Assembly (NCBI GenBank): GCA_002050235.1
Contig: MWST01000044.1
Span: 1-57,159 of the forward strand
Length of the DNA stretch: 57,159 nucleotides
Source: Polyangiaceae bacterium UTPRO1
Lineage (GTDB): Bacteria; Desulfobacterota; Binatia; UTPRO1
Direction of reading: 5' to 3'
The notes below the pieces were generated by a model. The model saw only the letters and a program-made list of their open reading frames with translations. It had not been told where the DNA came from and ran no database searches. Below are positions 35,454-46,626 of this stretch, in pieces; positions within the stretch are counted from its first letter, which is position 1, and each line of letters starts with the position of its first letter. A program made the translations under genes and the position numbers.

Positions 35454-37544
35454 ATGAAAAAAGTCGCGATCGATTTTCACGGACGGCCTCTCTCGATCGA
35501 GGTCGGGCGGATGGCGAAGCAGGCCGGTGGCTCCGCCGTGGTGCAGTACGGGGACACGGTCGTTCTGGTCACTGCGACGGCCGCCAGAGAGGCGCGCGAG
35601 AACATCGACTTCTTTCCCCTGACCTGCGACTACCAGGAGAAGACCTTTGCCGCGGGCAAGATCCCGGGCGGCTTCTTCAAGCGCGAGGGCCGGCAGAGCG
35701 AGAAAGAGATCTTGAACTCGCGCCTGATCGACCGCCCTCTGCGCCCGCTGTTCCCCGAAGGCTTCCGCTGCGAAACGCAGATCGTCGCGACGGTCCTGTC
35801 GTTCGACAAGGAGAACGACGCCGACATGCCGGCGCTCATCGGTGCATCGGCGGCGCTCGAGGTTTCCGACATTCCGTTCCACGGGCCGATCGCCGGTGTG
35901 CGCATGGGGCGCCTCGGGGGGCAGCTGGTGGTGAATCCGATGACGTCGCAGTACGGGGAAAGCGACCTCCAGCTGATCGTCGCCGGCTCGCGCGACGCGA
36001 TAGTCATGGTCGAAGGCGGTGCGAAGATGGTCTCCGAGGACGTGATCCTCGACGCTCTCTTCACCGCGCATCGGGAGATACAGAAGATCCTCGACCTCCA
36101 GGACGAGCTGCGCAGGGCGCTCGGCAAGCCGAAGCGTACGGTGACGCCGCCGGCGGTCGACACCGCACTCCAGAAGCGGGTCCGCGACCTCGCGCTTCCG
36201 AAGATCCGCGCTGCGATCGAGACCGCGGGCAAGCACGAGCGTGCCGAGGCGGTGCGCCAGGTGCGCAGCGAGCTTCTGAGCGCCCTCGCGGCGGAGGCGC
36301 CGGAGAAGGAGCGCGAGATCAAGGGCTTCTTCGAGGACGCCCACTACGACGCGGTTCGAGGGCTGATCGTCGAGCAGCGGCGGCGCATCGACGGCCGCGG
36401 CCTCACCGACATCCGGCCGATCACTTCCGAGGTCGGGGTGTTGCCGCGGACCCACGGCTCGGCGCTGTTCACGCGCGGCGAGACGCAGGCGCTCGTGGTG
36501 GCGACGCTCGGCACGTCGTCCGACGAGCAGAAGATCGATGCCCTCGGGGGGGAGATCTACAAGAAGTTCATGCTGCACTACAACTTTCCGCCCTACAGTG
36601 TCGGCGAGGTCCGGTTTCTGCGCGGACCGGGCCGGCGCGAGATCGGTCACGGCGCGCTCGCCGAGCGCGCCGTGGCTGCAGTCATGCCGGACGAGGCGAG
36701 TTTTCCCTATACCGTACGGGTGGTCTCCGAGATCCTGGAGTCGAACGGCTCGTCGTCGATGGCGAGCGTCTGCGGCAGCTCGCTCGCGCTCATGGATGCG
36801 GGCGTGCCGATCAAGGCGCCGGTGGCCGGCATCGCCATGGGTCTCATCCGCGAGGGCGACGAGATCCGGGTGCTCTCCGATATCCTCGGCGACGAGGATC
36901 ACCTCGGCGACATGGACTTCAAGGTCGCCGGTACCGCCGACGGCGTCACGGCCGTACAGATGGACATCAAGATCGGCGGCGTGACGCGCGAAATCATGCG
37001 CGACGCCCTCTACCAGGCGCGCGAAGGCCGCCTCCACATCATCGGGAAGATGAAGGAGGCGCTCGCGGAAGCGCGTAGCGACATGTCGACCTACGCTCCG
37101 CGGATCACGACGCTCAAGATCAAGGTCGACCGCATCCGTGACGTCATCGGTCCGGGCGGCAAGGTCATCCGCGGCATCATCGAGGAGACGGGCGTGAAGA
37201 TCGACGTCGAGGACGACGGGACGATCTACATCGCGTCGTCGGATGGCGTGGCCATGCAGAAGGCGATCGATTGGGTGAATCGCCTGACGGCCGAGGCCGA
37301 GGTCGGGAAGATCTACAAAGGCATCGTCAAGAAGATCATGGATTTCGGTGCCTTCGTCGAGATCCTCCCCGGTACCGACGGCCTCGTGCACATCTCGCAG
37401 CTGGCGCCGGAGCGGGTGAAGGAAGTCCGCGACGTCCTCAAGGAGGGCGACGAGGTGATGGTCAAGGTCCTCGAGGTCGACAAGACGGGCAAGATCCGCC
37501 TGTCGCGCAAGGAGGCCTTGGCGGCAGCGGGCAACGCCCGGTAG
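35454..37544 (+). CDS. pnp: Polyribonucleotide nucleotidyltransferase
   Basis: PNPase degrades RNA 3' to 5' with phosphate. The 696 residues hold two RNase PH domains (first ~10-140; second with [17 protein letters not shown] and [21 protein letters not shown]), the helical domain between them, a KH domain ([26 protein letters not shown]) and an S1 domain ([29 protein letters not shown]). Full length for the family. It follows rpsO as usual. Confidence 0.97.
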   Translation: MKKVAIDFHGRPLSIEVGRMAKQAGGSAVVQYGDTVVLVTATAAREARENIDFFPLTCDYQEKTFAAGKIPGGFFKREGRQSEKEILNSRLIDRPLRPLFPEGFRCETQIVATVLSFDKENDADMPALIGASAALEVSDIPFHGPIAGVRMGRLGGQLVVNPMTSQYGESDLQLIVAGSRDAIVMVEGGAKMVSEDVILDALFTAHREIQKILDLQDELRRALGKPKRTVTPPAVDTALQKRVRDLALPKIRAAIETAGKHERAEAVRQVRSELLSALAAEAPEKEREIKGFFEDAHYDAVRGLIVEQRRRIDGRGLTDIRPITSEVGVLPRTHGSALFTRGETQALVVATLGTSSDEQKIDALGGEIYKKFMLHYNFPPYSVGEVRFLRGPGRREIGHGALAERAVAAVMPDEASFPYTVRVVSEILESNGSSSMASVCGSSLALMDAGVPIKAPVAGIAMGLIREGDEIRVLSDILGDEDHLGDMDFKVAGTADGVTAVQMDIKIGGVTREIMRDALYQAREGRLHIIGKMKEALAEARSDMSTYAPRITTLKIKVDRIRDVIGPGGKVIRGIIEETGVKIDVEDDGTIYIASSDGVAMQKAIDWVNRLTAEAEVGKIYKGIVKKIMDFGAFVEILPGTDGLVHISQLAPERVKEVRDVLKEGDEVMVKVLEVDKTGKIRLSRKEALAAAGNAR

Positions 37545-37548
37545 CGCC

Positions 37549-38862
37549 ATGACCGCTAAAGACGCCGCCGCGCCGGTCGACGCGGCGGCAGGCGTCCGCA
37601 TCGACAAGACGACGCTGCCGAACGGGATGCGCATCCTGTCGGAGCGAACGCCGGGAATGGCGTCGGCAGCGATCGGCCTCTGGGTCGAGAGCGGCTCGCG
37701 CTACGAAGAGGCGGGACAGAACGGGCTCTCGCATTTTCTCGAGCACCTGTTCTTCAAAGGGACTGAGCGCCGCAGCGCCGCCGAGATCGCCGAGACGATC
37801 GACGCCGTCGGCGGCGTCCTCAACGCCGATACCGATCGCGAGCACACCTGTTACTACGCCAAGGTGCTCGGCGAGCACGTGCCGCTGGCGGTCGATCTGC
37901 TGAGCGACATCTTCCTGGCCTCGCGCGTCGCGCCCGAGGAGATCGCGCGCGAGAAGGACGTCGTCCTCGAGGAGATCGCGCAGATCGAGGACACCCCGGA
38001 CGATCTCATCAACGACATGTTCCACCAGGCGTACTGGCCTCGGCACGCTCTCGGCCGTCCGGTGTGCGGGACCCGCGAAACCGTGGCCGGCTTCGACCAC
38101 GATGCCTGCCGCGCTTGGATCGAGCTCCGGCACCGACCCGATCGGCTGGTGGTGGCTGCGGCGGGCGACGTCGAGCACGAGGCGCTCGTCGACGAGATCG
38201 CGAAGCGGTTCGGAGATCTGAGCGGATCGGCGCCGCTCGCGGCGGGGGAGCCGCCCGTATCGGTTCCTGGCGTGACGCTGCACCGGCGGCGGCTCGAGCA
38301 GGTGCAGCTCTGTTTCGGAACGGGCGGTGTCGCCGTGGGCGATCCCGACCGCGATGCGGCCATGGTCCTCAATGCGTGCCTCGGCGATAGCCCGAGCTCG
38401 CGGCTCTTCCAGGAGGTGCGCGAGCGGCGCGGGCGCGCCTATTCGATCGACTCGTTCCTGTGCTCGTACCGCGACACCGGGTACCTCGGTATCACGGCCG
38501 GCACGCGGCCGCGTTGGGTCGCGGAAGTAGTCGAGATCGTAGTGGCCGAGCTCGACCGGATTCGTCGCGAGGGCTTTTCGGCCGCGGAGATCGTGCGTGC
38601 CAAAGGGAAGCTCAAGGGCATGCTGCTCCTCGACCTCGAGACGTCGGATCAACGGATGGAGCGCCTGGCGCTCCACGAGATGTACTACGGGCGCCGGATC
38701 ACGAGCGCCGAGCTGGCGGCGCAGATCGAAGAGGTCTCCAACGACCACATCGTCGCCCTCGCGTCACGCCTCTTCACGTCCGCTGCGAGCGCGCTGGTGC
38801 TGCTCGGCGACGTGCGGGAGCGGGAACTCGACATGAACGTCTTCGGAGGATTGCGAGCATGA
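37549..38862 (+). CDS. M16-family zinc peptidase
   Basis: An insulinase-like peptidase of 437 residues. The inverted zinc motif HFLEH is at residues 62-66 with the distal Glu in VVLEEIAQIED, and the inactive-half repeat follows (FGTGGVAVGDPDRDAAMVLNACLG). It resembles the PqqL/YmxG processing-peptidase type that follows pnp in many bacteria. No signal peptide is seen, so it is probably cytoplasmic. The stop overlaps the purB start by 4 nt. Confidence 0.92.
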   Translation: MTAKDAAAPVDAAAGVRIDKTTLPNGMRILSERTPGMASAAIGLWVESGSRYEEAGQNGLSHFLEHLFFKGTERRSAAEIAETIDAVGGVLNADTDREHTCYYAKVLGEHVPLAVDLLSDIFLASRVAPEEIAREKDVVLEEIAQIEDTPDDLINDMFHQAYWPRHALGRPVCGTRETVAGFDHDACRAWIELRHRPDRLVVAAAGDVEHEALVDEIAKRFGDLSGSAPLAAGEPPVSVPGVTLHRRRLEQVQLCFGTGGVAVGDPDRDAAMVLNACLGDSPSSRLFQEVRERRGRAYSIDSFLCSYRDTGYLGITAGTRPRWVAEVVEIVVAELDRIRREGFSAAEIVRAKGKLKGMLLLDLETSDQRMERLALHEMYYGRRITSAELAAQIEEVSNDHIVALASRLFTSAASALVLLGDVRERELDMNVFGGLRA

Positions 38863-40223
38863 TCGATCGCTATACCCGGCCGGCCATGGGAGAGATCTGG
38901 ACGGACGCAGCGCGCTACGCGCGCTGGCTCGAGATCGAGGTCCTCGCATGCGAGGCGATGGCGAAGCGCGGCGCCATTCCCGCCAAGGCGGTCGCCGTCA
39001 TCCGCAGGCGCGCGCGCATCGATCCGGGACGGATCGCCGAGCTCGAGGCGGAGGTGAAGCACGACGTCATCGCCTTCGTGACCCAGGTCGCCGAGACCGT
39101 CGGTCCAGAAGGCCGCTTCCTCCATCTCGGTCTCACGTCGTCGGACGTGCTCGACACCGGCTTCGCACTGCAGCTGAAGGACGCCGGCGAGCTGCTGCTG
39201 CGAGGGCAGGACGCATTGATCGCGGCGCTGCGGCGCTTGGCGCTGGCGCACAAGCGGACCATGATGATCGGGCGCACGCACGGTATGCACGCGGAGCCGA
39301 TCACGTTCGGCGTCAAGGTGGCGAGCTGGCACGCGGAGGGGGTGCGCAACCGCGCGCGGTTGGCAGCCGCCGTCGACGAGGTCGCGGTCGGCACGCTGTC
39401 GGGCGCGGTCGGCGTGTTCGGCAATGTCGCGCCGGCGGTCGAGGCATACGTGCTGCAGCGGCTGGGGCTCGCGGCAGAGCCGGTGGCGACCCAGGTGGTC
39501 GCTCGCGACCGCCACGCCGCTTTCTTCTCGACGCTCGCCGTGCTCGGAGCGTCGCTGGAGCGCATCGCCGTCGAGATCCGCCACCTGCAGCGCACCGAGG
39601 TCGGGGAAGCCGAGGAGCCGTTCGCGGCGGGGCAGAAGGGGTCGTCGGCGATGCCGCACAAGCGCAACCCGATCCTGTCGGAGAACGTGACGGGATTGGC
39701 GCGCCTCCTGCGCGCCTATGCCGGTGCGGCGCTCGAGAACGTTGCCCTCTGGCACGAGCGCGACATCAGTCACTCGTCGGTCGAGCGGGTGATCGCTCCC
39801 GACGCGACGATCGCTCTCGACTTCATGCTCGCGCGCATGACCGGCGTGCTCGCGAGCCTCGTGGTGCGTCCGCAGCGCATGCGCGCCAACCTCGGCCTGA
39901 GCGCCGGTGTCGTGCTCTCGGAAAACGTGCTGCTGGCGCTGGTTAGGAAAGGGGCCGTCCGGCAGGACGCGTATCGCTGGGTGCAGCGAGCGGCTCGCGC
40001 CGCCCTGGCGGGTGAGGCGAGCTTCGTCGATGCGCTCGCCGCCGAGCCGGAGATCCGCAAGCGATTGGCGGTCGGCGAGCTCGGTGCGCTGCTCGATCCC
40101 GGACGCCATCTCGAGCACGTCGACTTGCTCTTTCGGCGTGGCTTGGGTACCAGTGAGGCTTCACGGCGTCGGCAATCGCGCCCGCGGCCCAGGGTCCGAG
40201 CGTTGCGTCGGAGGGTCCGATGA
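38859..40223 (+). CDS. purB: Adenylosuccinate lyase
   Basis: PurB removes fumarate in two steps: SAICAR to AICAR and adenylosuccinate to AMP. The 454-residue protein has the family signatures RYTRPAMGEIWTDAARY, LTSSDVLDTG, GRTHGMHAEPITFG and the flexible loop GSSAMPHKRNP. An Arg-rich extra tail of about 20 residues follows the conserved end. First of five consecutive purine genes. Confidence 0.96.
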   Translation: MIDRYTRPAMGEIWTDAARYARWLEIEVLACEAMAKRGAIPAKAVAVIRRRARIDPGRIAELEAEVKHDVIAFVTQVAETVGPEGRFLHLGLTSSDVLDTGFALQLKDAGELLLRGQDALIAALRRLALAHKRTMMIGRTHGMHAEPITFGVKVASWHAEGVRNRARLAAAVDEVAVGTLSGAVGVFGNVAPAVEAYVLQRLGLAAEPVATQVVARDRHAAFFSTLAVLGASLERIAVEIRHLQRTEVGEAEEPFAAGQKGSSAMPHKRNPILSENVTGLARLLRAYAGAALENVALWHERDISHSSVERVIAPDATIALDFMLARMTGVLASLVVRPQRMRANLGLSAGVVLSENVLLALVRKGAVRQDAYRWVQRAARAALAGEASFVDALAAEPEIRKRLAVGELGALLDPGRHLEHVDLLFRRGLGTSEASRRRQSRPRPRVRALRRRVR

Positions 40224-40278
40224 GCTTCGTCGGCGCGTGACGAGGCACGGACGACTTCTCGTCAGCGAGGGCGGCAGT

Positions 40279-40539
40279 ATGGGTTGGTTAGCGCGCGTGT
40301 ACGTGACTCCGAAGACCGGCGTGCTCGATCCGCAAGGGAAGGCCGTGCAGCACTCCTTGCACGCGCTCGGCTATCCGGAGGTGGAAGACGTGCGGATCGG
40401 GAAGTATCTCGAGCTGCGGTTGGTCGACGTCAGCCGCGAGAGCGCCGAGGTCCGCCTGCAGAAAATGTGCGAGCAACTCCTCGCCAACCGGGTGATCGAG
40501 GACTATCGGTTCGAGATCGACGCCATCGGCACGAGCTGA
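40279..40539 (+). CDS. purS: FGAM synthase subunit PurS
   Basis: PurS is the small dimeric subunit that links PurQ and PurL in the three-part FGAM synthetase. The 86-residue product has [26 protein letters not shown] and [15 protein letters not shown] 40279 follows 55 nt of non-coding DNA after purB; codon 4 is a TTA (40288-40290), rare in this GC-rich DNA. purQ begins 4 nt later. Confidence 0.95.
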   Translation: MGWLARVYVTPKTGVLDPQGKAVQHSLHALGYPEVEDVRIGKYLELRLVDVSRESAEVRLQKMCEQLLANRVIEDYRFEIDAIGTS

Positions 40540-40543
40540 GGCC

Positions 40544-41287
40544 ATGCGCTGGGCCGTGGTCACCTTCCCGGGCTCGAACGACGATGCGCAGACCGCGTAC
40601 GTCCTCGAGCATTTGCTCGGCGAGACGGTGGTGCGCGCGTGGCACAAGGACGCGAGCGTCGACGCGGTCGATTGCATCGTGCTGCCCGGGGGCTTCGCGT
40701 ACGGCGACTACCTGCGCTGCGGCGCCGTCGCGCGCTTCGCGCCGATCATGCGCGCCGTCGAGCGCTTCGCGGCAGGCGGCGGCGTCGTTCTCGGCATCTG
40801 CAACGGCTTCCAGATCCTCTGCGAGGCAGGCCTGCTGCCCGGGGCGCTGATCCGCAATCGCGAACTCGACTTCCTCTGCCGGCGAGTGCATGTCCGCGTC
40901 GAGGACGCCGACACCCTGTTCACCAATCGCTGCCGGCGCGGCGACGTCCTCGACTTGCCGGTGAAGCACGGCGAGGGCTGCTACGTCGCCGACGAAGCGA
41001 CCCTGCAAGCGCTGGAGGCGGGCCGGCAGATCGTGCTCCGCTACAGCGACGCCGGAGGCCGGGTCACGCCGGAGGCGAATCCGAACGGCTCGCTGGGGGC
41101 GATCGCCGGCGTGCGCAACGCGCGCGGCAACGTCTTCGGACTGATGCCGCATCCCGAGCACGCGTGCGAATGGTTGGTCGGGGGCGAGGATGGTCGCAAG
41201 ATCTTCCTGTCGATCATTGCCGCCGCGGGCGGCGCCCTCGACCCGGCGTCGGCGCCGACGAGCTCGAAGGTGCTCTCGGGTCCGTGA
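40544..41287 (+). CDS. purQ: FGAM synthase glutaminase subunit PurQ
   Basis: PurQ hydrolyses glutamine to supply ammonia to PurL. The 247-residue class I amidotransferase has the start [33 protein letters not shown], the nucleophile Cys in GICNGFQ, and the terminal His in [12 protein letters not shown]. The stop overlaps the purL start by one base. Confidence 0.96.
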   Translation: MRWAVVTFPGSNDDAQTAYVLEHLLGETVVRAWHKDASVDAVDCIVLPGGFAYGDYLRCGAVARFAPIMRAVERFAAGGGVVLGICNGFQILCEAGLLPGALIRNRELDFLCRRVHVRVEDADTLFTNRCRRGDVLDLPVKHGEGCYVADEATLQALEAGRQIVLRYSDAGGRVTPEANPNGSLGAIAGVRNARGNVFGLMPHPEHACEWLVGGEDGRKIFLSIIAAAGGALDPASAPTSSKVLSGP

Positions 41288-43518
41288 TGCGGATCACGGT
41301 CGAGACGGCACTGGCGCACGGGCTGACGGCCCAGGAGTACGAGCGCATCGAGTCGACTCTGGGGCGTGCCCCCACGATCGAGGAGCTCGGCGTGTTCTCG
41401 GTGATGTGGTCCGAGCACTGCAGCTACAAGAGCTCGCGGACCTACTTGCGCGGGCTGCCGACGAGCGGTCCGCGCGTGCTCCAGGGCCCCGGTGAGAATG
41501 CCGGCGCGATCGACGTCGGCGATGGCCTCGCGGTCGTGTTCAAGATCGAGAGCCACAACCACCCGTCGTTCGTGGAGCCGTTCCAGGGCGCCGCGACCGG
41601 TGTCGGCGGCATCCTGCGCGATATCTTCACCATGGGCGCGCGACCGATCGCCAACCTCAACTCGCTGCGCTTCGGATCGATCCGGCACCCGCGGACGGCG
41701 TTTTTGCTGCGTGGAGTCGTCTCCGGGATCGGGCACTACGGGAACTGCGTCGGTGTGGCCACGGTAGGTGGCGAGGTGGCGTTCGATCCGGGATACGACC
41801 ACAACATCCTGGTGAACGCGTTCACGCTCGGTGTCGTGCCGGCGGACCGCATCTTCCGCGCTCGCGCCACCGGCATCGGCAACCCGGTCATGTACGTAGG
41901 CTCGCGCACCGGGCGCGACGGCATCCACGGTGCGAGTCTGCTCGCCTCCGCCGAGTTCGACGCCGAGTCCGAGACCAAGCGGCCGACGGTGCAGGTCGGC
42001 GACCCGTTCACCGAAAAGCTCCTCCTCGAAGCGTGCTTGGAGCTCATGGCGCCGGAGATGAGCCACCACCTGGTAGCTATCCAGGACATGGGTGCCGCGG
42101 GCCTGACGTCGTCCTCGACCGAGATGGCGGCGCGCGGCGGGACGGGTATCGAGCTCGATCTCTCGCGGGTCCCGCTGCGCGAGCCGGGGGTGACCCCGTA
42201 CGAGATCCTCCTCTCCGAGTCCCAGGAGCGGATGCTGCTGGTCGTGCGCCAGGGCTCGGAAGACGCGGTCAAAGCCGTTTTCGACAAGTGGGATCTCGAG
42301 GCGGTGGTGATCGGGCGGGTAACTGCGGACCAGCGCCTGCGCTGTACCTTCGAGGACCGCGTCGTCGTCGACCTGCCGATCGCGCCGCTCACCGACGAGG
42401 CGCCGGTGTACGAACGTCCGGTAGCCGAACCGCAGGGCGCGGACGAGGGCGCCAAGCTCCGGCTCGGCGATCTGCCCGAGCCCGTCGACTACAATCAGGC
42501 TCTGCTCCAGCTACTGGAATCGCCGAACCTCTGCTCGCGCGAGTGGGTGTATCGACAGTATGACTGTTACGTCGGCGGCGGCACCGTGGTGCGCCCTGGA
42601 TCCGACGCTGCCGTCGTCCGCCTACCGGGCACCGACAAAGCCGTGGCGATGACGGTCGATTGCAACAGTCGTCTCTGTCTCGTCGATCCGTACGTAGGAA
42701 CGGTGAGCGCGGTTGCCGAGGCGGCCCGCAACCTCGCGGCGAGCGGCGCCGAGCCGGTCGGGGTTACCAACTGCTTGAACTTCGGGAGTCCCGAGAAGCC
42801 AGAGGTCATGTGGCAGTTCCAGCAGGCGGTCGCCGGCTTGCGTGACGCGTGTCTCGCTTTCGGGGTTCCGGTCGTGAGCGGCAACGTCAGCTTCTACAAC
42901 GAGACCGAGGGGCGCAGCATTCCGCCGACGCCGGTGATCGGCATGGTGGGGATCCTGGAAGACGCGAGCCGGCACGTCACGCAGTGGTTCAAGGGCGAAG
43001 GGGACGCGGTAGTGCTCCTCGGCCGCAACCGTGAGGAGCTCGGCTGCAGCGAGTACCTAGCGGTGGTGCACCATCAGGTCCGGGGCGGCGTGCCGTGGAT
43101 CGACCTCGAGATCGAGCGGCGCTTGATCCGCGCCGTGGTCGCAGCGGCGCACGAGGGTCTGTTGCGCTCGGCACACGACGTCGCCGAAGGCGGTCTCGCG
43201 GTCGCGCTCGCCGAGTGCTGCATCTCCAGTGAGACGACGTCGCCGCTCGGTGCCCACATCGAGCTCGACGGAGGGTTCCGACCGGACGCGCTCCTCTTCG
43301 GCGAAAGCCAGGCGCGCATGATCCTGTCGGTGCGGCGGCGACATCTGACCCGGATGCGCGAGATCGCGCGCCGCGAGGATGTGCCGATGTCGGTGATCGG
43401 CGAGGTTCGCGGCCAGCGCCTCGAGATCGGCGATCTGATCGGCATCGACGTGGCCGCCCTTCGCGAGGCGTGGCGGACCGGCCTCCCCAGAGCGCTCGCT
43501 GGCCCGACCGGCTCGTGA
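41287..43518 (+). CDS. purL: FGAM synthase large subunit PurL
   Basis: PurL is the ATP-dependent amidating subunit. This is the short type (743 aa) that needs PurS and PurQ, both next to it. Signatures: FSVMWSEHCSYKSS, ESHNHPSFVEPFQGAATGVGGILRDIF, the second catalytic half from DCNSRLCLVDPYVG, and SAHDVAEGGLAVALAE. ATG 41287 is used; a GTG one codon earlier (41284) is in frame. Confidence 0.97.
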   Translation: MRITVETALAHGLTAQEYERIESTLGRAPTIEELGVFSVMWSEHCSYKSSRTYLRGLPTSGPRVLQGPGENAGAIDVGDGLAVVFKIESHNHPSFVEPFQGAATGVGGILRDIFTMGARPIANLNSLRFGSIRHPRTAFLLRGVVSGIGHYGNCVGVATVGGEVAFDPGYDHNILVNAFTLGVVPADRIFRARATGIGNPVMYVGSRTGRDGIHGASLLASAEFDAESETKRPTVQVGDPFTEKLLLEACLELMAPEMSHHLVAIQDMGAAGLTSSSTEMAARGGTGIELDLSRVPLREPGVTPYEILLSESQERMLLVVRQGSEDAVKAVFDKWDLEAVVIGRVTADQRLRCTFEDRVVVDLPIAPLTDEAPVYERPVAEPQGADEGAKLRLGDLPEPVDYNQALLQLLESPNLCSREWVYRQYDCYVGGGTVVRPGSDAAVVRLPGTDKAVAMTVDCNSRLCLVDPYVGTVSAVAEAARNLAASGAEPVGVTNCLNFGSPEKPEVMWQFQQAVAGLRDACLAFGVPVVSGNVSFYNETEGRSIPPTPVIGMVGILEDASRHVTQWFKGEGDAVVLLGRNREELGCSEYLAVVHHQVRGGVPWIDLEIERRLIRAVVAAAHEGLLRSAHDVAEGGLAVALAECCISSETTSPLGAHIELDGGFRPDALLFGESQARMILSVRRRHLTRMREIARREDVPMSVIGEVRGQRLEIGDLIGIDVAALREAWRTGLPRALAGPTGS

Positions 43519-43530
43519 TACTCGAAGGAG

Positions 43531-44955
43531 ATGCCCACGACTGAGGGCGGCTTTCGCGAGAAATGCGGCGTGGTCGGGGTATTCGGGCACCCCGAGGCAG
43601 CCAATCTCGCGTACCTCGGTCTCTGCGCGTTGCAGCACCGCGGCCAGGAGGCGGCCGGCATCGTTTCCTCGGACGGCCAGGTGCTGGTGTCGCACCGCGG
43701 CCTCGGACTCGTGGCCGACGTGTTCCCGGAGGCGATCGTCCGCAAGCTCCGCGGACAGGCCGCGATCGGCCACAACCGGTACTCCACGAGGGGTGCATCA
43801 CAGCATCTCAAGAACGCGCAGCCGCTGGTCGTCGAGTACGGGCGCGGCGGCTTGGCGCTCGCGCACAACGGCAACCTCGTGAACGCCGAGCGCCTGCGCG
43901 CGGAGCTCGAGGCGCGCGGCTCGATCTTCCAGTCGACCGTCGACACCGAGGTGATCCTCCACCTCATCGCCGTCGCGACCGCCGCTACGCTCGAGGATCG
44001 CATCGTCGCCGCGCTGCATCGGGCGCGGGGCGCGTACTCCCTCGTCTTCCTGACGCAGGACAAGTTGATCGCCGCCCGCGACCCTCACGGCTTCCGGCCG
44101 CTCGTGCTCGGACGCGTCAAGGGCGCATGGGTCGTAGCCTCGGAGACCTGCGCCCTCGACCTCGTCGACGCTACGTACGAGCGCGAGATAGAGCCGGGCG
44201 AGATGGTCGTCATGAGCGGGGACGGCCTCATCTCGTATCACCCGTTCGCAGCGACGCCGGGGGCCGCGTGCATCTTCGAGTACATCTATTTCGCGCGACC
44301 GGACTCCACGATCTTCGGACGCAGCGTCTATGAAGCACGCAAAGATCTCGGCCGCACGCTGGCGCGCGAGGCGGGCGTCGCCGCCGATATCGTGATCCCG
44401 GTGCCCGACTCCGGGGTGCCGGCGGCGATCGGCTACGCCGAGGCGGCCGGCATCCCGTTCGAGATGGGGCTCATCCGCAATCACTACGTCGGCCGCACGT
44501 TCATAGAGCCGCGCGACGCGATCCGCCACTTCGGCGTGAAGGTGAAGCTGAACGCGCAACGCAACGTGCTCGCGGGCAAGCGTGTCGTCGTGGTCGACGA
44601 CTCGATCGTACGCGGGACCACGAGCCGCAAGATCGTCAAGATGATCCGCGATGCCGGCGCCCGCGAGGTCCACATGCGCATCAGCTCGCCGCCGACGACG
44701 AACCCCTGCTATTACGGCATCGACACCCCGACCCGCGCTGAGCTCATCGCGTCTTCCCACGACAGCGACGAGATCCGTCGTTACATCACCGCCGACTCGC
44801 TGGCGTATCTGAGCGAGGAAGGGATGTACGCTTTTCTCGGTGGACGTCAGCCGGGCTTCTGCGACGCCTGCTTCACCGGCCGCTATCCCGTTCCGTTCGA
44901 GGACACGGGGGCTCCGCGCCAGCTCGTGTTGTTCGACGCCCAGGACGGGGACTGA
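43531..44955 (+). CDS. purF: Amidophosphoribosyltransferase
   Basis: PurF catalyses the first step of purine synthesis, PRPP plus glutamine to phosphoribosylamine. The 474-residue protein carries an 11-residue propeptide ahead of the N-terminal nucleophile C12 ([12 protein letters not shown]), the glutaminase core (QHRGQEAAG) and the PRPP loop [15 protein letters not shown]. Near the end are Cys pairs (CDACFTG) of the Bacillus-type iron-sulfur class. An AAGGAG lies directly against the ATG, an unusually short spacing. Confidence 0.96.
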   Translation: MPTTEGGFREKCGVVGVFGHPEAANLAYLGLCALQHRGQEAAGIVSSDGQVLVSHRGLGLVADVFPEAIVRKLRGQAAIGHNRYSTRGASQHLKNAQPLVVEYGRGGLALAHNGNLVNAERLRAELEARGSIFQSTVDTEVILHLIAVATAATLEDRIVAALHRARGAYSLVFLTQDKLIAARDPHGFRPLVLGRVKGAWVVASETCALDLVDATYEREIEPGEMVVMSGDGLISYHPFAATPGAACIFEYIYFARPDSTIFGRSVYEARKDLGRTLAREAGVAADIVIPVPDSGVPAAIGYAEAAGIPFEMGLIRNHYVGRTFIEPRDAIRHFGVKVKLNAQRNVLAGKRVVVVDDSIVRGTTSRKIVKMIRDAGAREVHMRISSPPTTNPCYYGIDTPTRAELIASSHDSDEIRRYITADSLAYLSEEGMYAFLGGRQPGFCDACFTGRYPVPFEDTGAPRQLVLFDAQDGD

Positions 44956-44967
44956 GAGCGGGCGGCG

Positions 44968-46584
44968 ATGGCGGCGTCCGACGACACCTGGGACTACCTG
45001 ATCATCGGCAGCGGCATCGCCGGATTGACCTTCGCTCTCGAGGTCGCGGATCACGGCCGCGTGGCACTCGTCACCAAGGATCGGAGCGGCGAGAGCAATT
45101 CGTCTTATGCCCAAGGCGGCATCGCCACGGTCTGGAGCCCCGAAGATTCGTTCGCGGCGCACGCCGAGGACACGCTGGTCGCCGGCGCCGGGCTCTGTCA
45201 CGAAGACGTCGTACAGATGGTGGTGCGCGAAGGACCGGACCGGATCCGCGACCTGATCGCGCTCGGCACCCGCTTCGACGCCCATGTCGCCGGCGACGCG
45301 GTCGAGTACGACCTCGGCCGGGAAGGCGGGCACTCGCGCCGCCGGGTCCTCCACGCCGGAGACTTGACGGGCCGCGAGATCGTCCGCGCGCTCACGGAGG
45401 CGCTGCGCGGACATCCGAACGTCGCCGTCTTCGAGAACGCGCTCGCGCTCGATCTCCTGATCGACCACAAGCGCGGCCGGGCGCCGGATCCTCCGACCTG
45501 TTGGGGCGCCTACGTTTACGAGCGCCCCACCGGACACATCCGCGCCATGCGCGCCCGCGCTACCATCCTCTGCACCGGGGGCGCCGGCAAGGTGTACCTC
45601 TACACCACGAATCCGGACGTCGCGACCGGCGACGGCGTCGCGATCGCGTACCGCGCTGGCGCCACCGTCGGCAACCTCGAGTTCTTCCAGTTTCATCCGA
45701 CCTGCTTGTACCACCCCGAGGCCAAGTCGTTTCTGATCACCGAGGCAATGCGCGGCGAGGGCGCGCGCCTCCGGCTGCCGGACGGTTCATTCTTCATGGA
45801 GCGCTATCATCACGACGCAGAGCTGGCTCCGCGCGACGTGGTGGCGCGGGCGATCGACCACGAGATGAAGGTGCACGGCTTCGAGCACGTGTACCTCGAT
45901 ATCACCCACAGGCCCGCGAGCTGGATCGAGGAGCGCTTTCCGAACATCGTCCGGCGCTGCCGCGAGCTCGGGATCGACCCGACGCGCCAGTGGATGCCCG
46001 TCGTCCCCGCCGCCCACTACCTCTGCGGCGGGGTAGCCACCGATATCGACGGACGCACCTCCATTCCGCGCCTCTACGCCTGCGGAGAGGTGGCGATGAC
46101 GGGCCTGCACGGAGCCAATCGGCTGGCCTCGAACTCCCTGCTCGAAGGGCTGGTGTTCGGTCACCGCGCGGCGCGACACGCCCGGGCCCGCCTCGCCGAG
46201 GATCCGACCCCACCGCCCGACGTACCGGAATGGAACCCCGGCACCGCCGTCAACAGCGACGAGTCGGTGGTGGTGACGCAGAACTGGGACGAGGTGCGGC
46301 GGACGATGTGGAACTTCGTCGGCATCGTCCGTTCGAATCGCCGCCTCGAGCGGGCGCGCAAGCGGATCGCCATGCTGCAGGACGAGATTCGGGAGTACTA
46401 CTGGGACTTCCTGGTAACCGGCGATCTCCTCGAGCTGCGCAACATCGCGACGGTGGCGGAGCTGATCGTTCGCTGTGCGATGGCCCGCCGCGAGAGCCGC
46501 GGACTGCACTACACGATCGACTACCCCGAGCGCGACGATGTCAACTGGCAGCGCGACACCATCATCGCGGGGTCAAGAATCTGA
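44968..46584 (+). CDS. nadB: L-aspartate oxidase
   Basis: NadB oxidises L-aspartate to iminoaspartate, the first step of NAD synthesis. The 538-residue flavoprotein has an N-terminal FAD-binding fold (IIGSGIAGLTFALEVADHG), the AQGGIATV block, CTGGAGKVYLYTTNPDVATGDG, and the HGANRLASNSLLEGLVFG signature separating it from succinate dehydrogenase. nadA and nadC are not in the window. It follows purF by 12 nt. Confidence 0.95.
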   Translation: MAASDDTWDYLIIGSGIAGLTFALEVADHGRVALVTKDRSGESNSSYAQGGIATVWSPEDSFAAHAEDTLVAGAGLCHEDVVQMVVREGPDRIRDLIALGTRFDAHVAGDAVEYDLGREGGHSRRRVLHAGDLTGREIVRALTEALRGHPNVAVFENALALDLLIDHKRGRAPDPPTCWGAYVYERPTGHIRAMRARATILCTGGAGKVYLYTTNPDVATGDGVAIAYRAGATVGNLEFFQFHPTCLYHPEAKSFLITEAMRGEGARLRLPDGSFFMERYHHDAELAPRDVVARAIDHEMKVHGFEHVYLDITHRPASWIEERFPNIVRRCRELGIDPTRQWMPVVPAAHYLCGGVATDIDGRTSIPRLYACGEVAMTGLHGANRLASNSLLEGLVFGHRAARHARARLAEDPTPPPDVPEWNPGTAVNSDESVVVTQNWDEVRRTMWNFVGIVRSNRRLERARKRIAMLQDEIREYYWDFLVTGDLLELRNIATVAELIVRCAMARRESRGLHYTIDYPERDDVNWQRDTIIAGSRI

Positions 46585-46626
46585 CGCGGCGGCGCCCGGA
46601 GAGCGCTCGCCGGCGACGAATACGCA

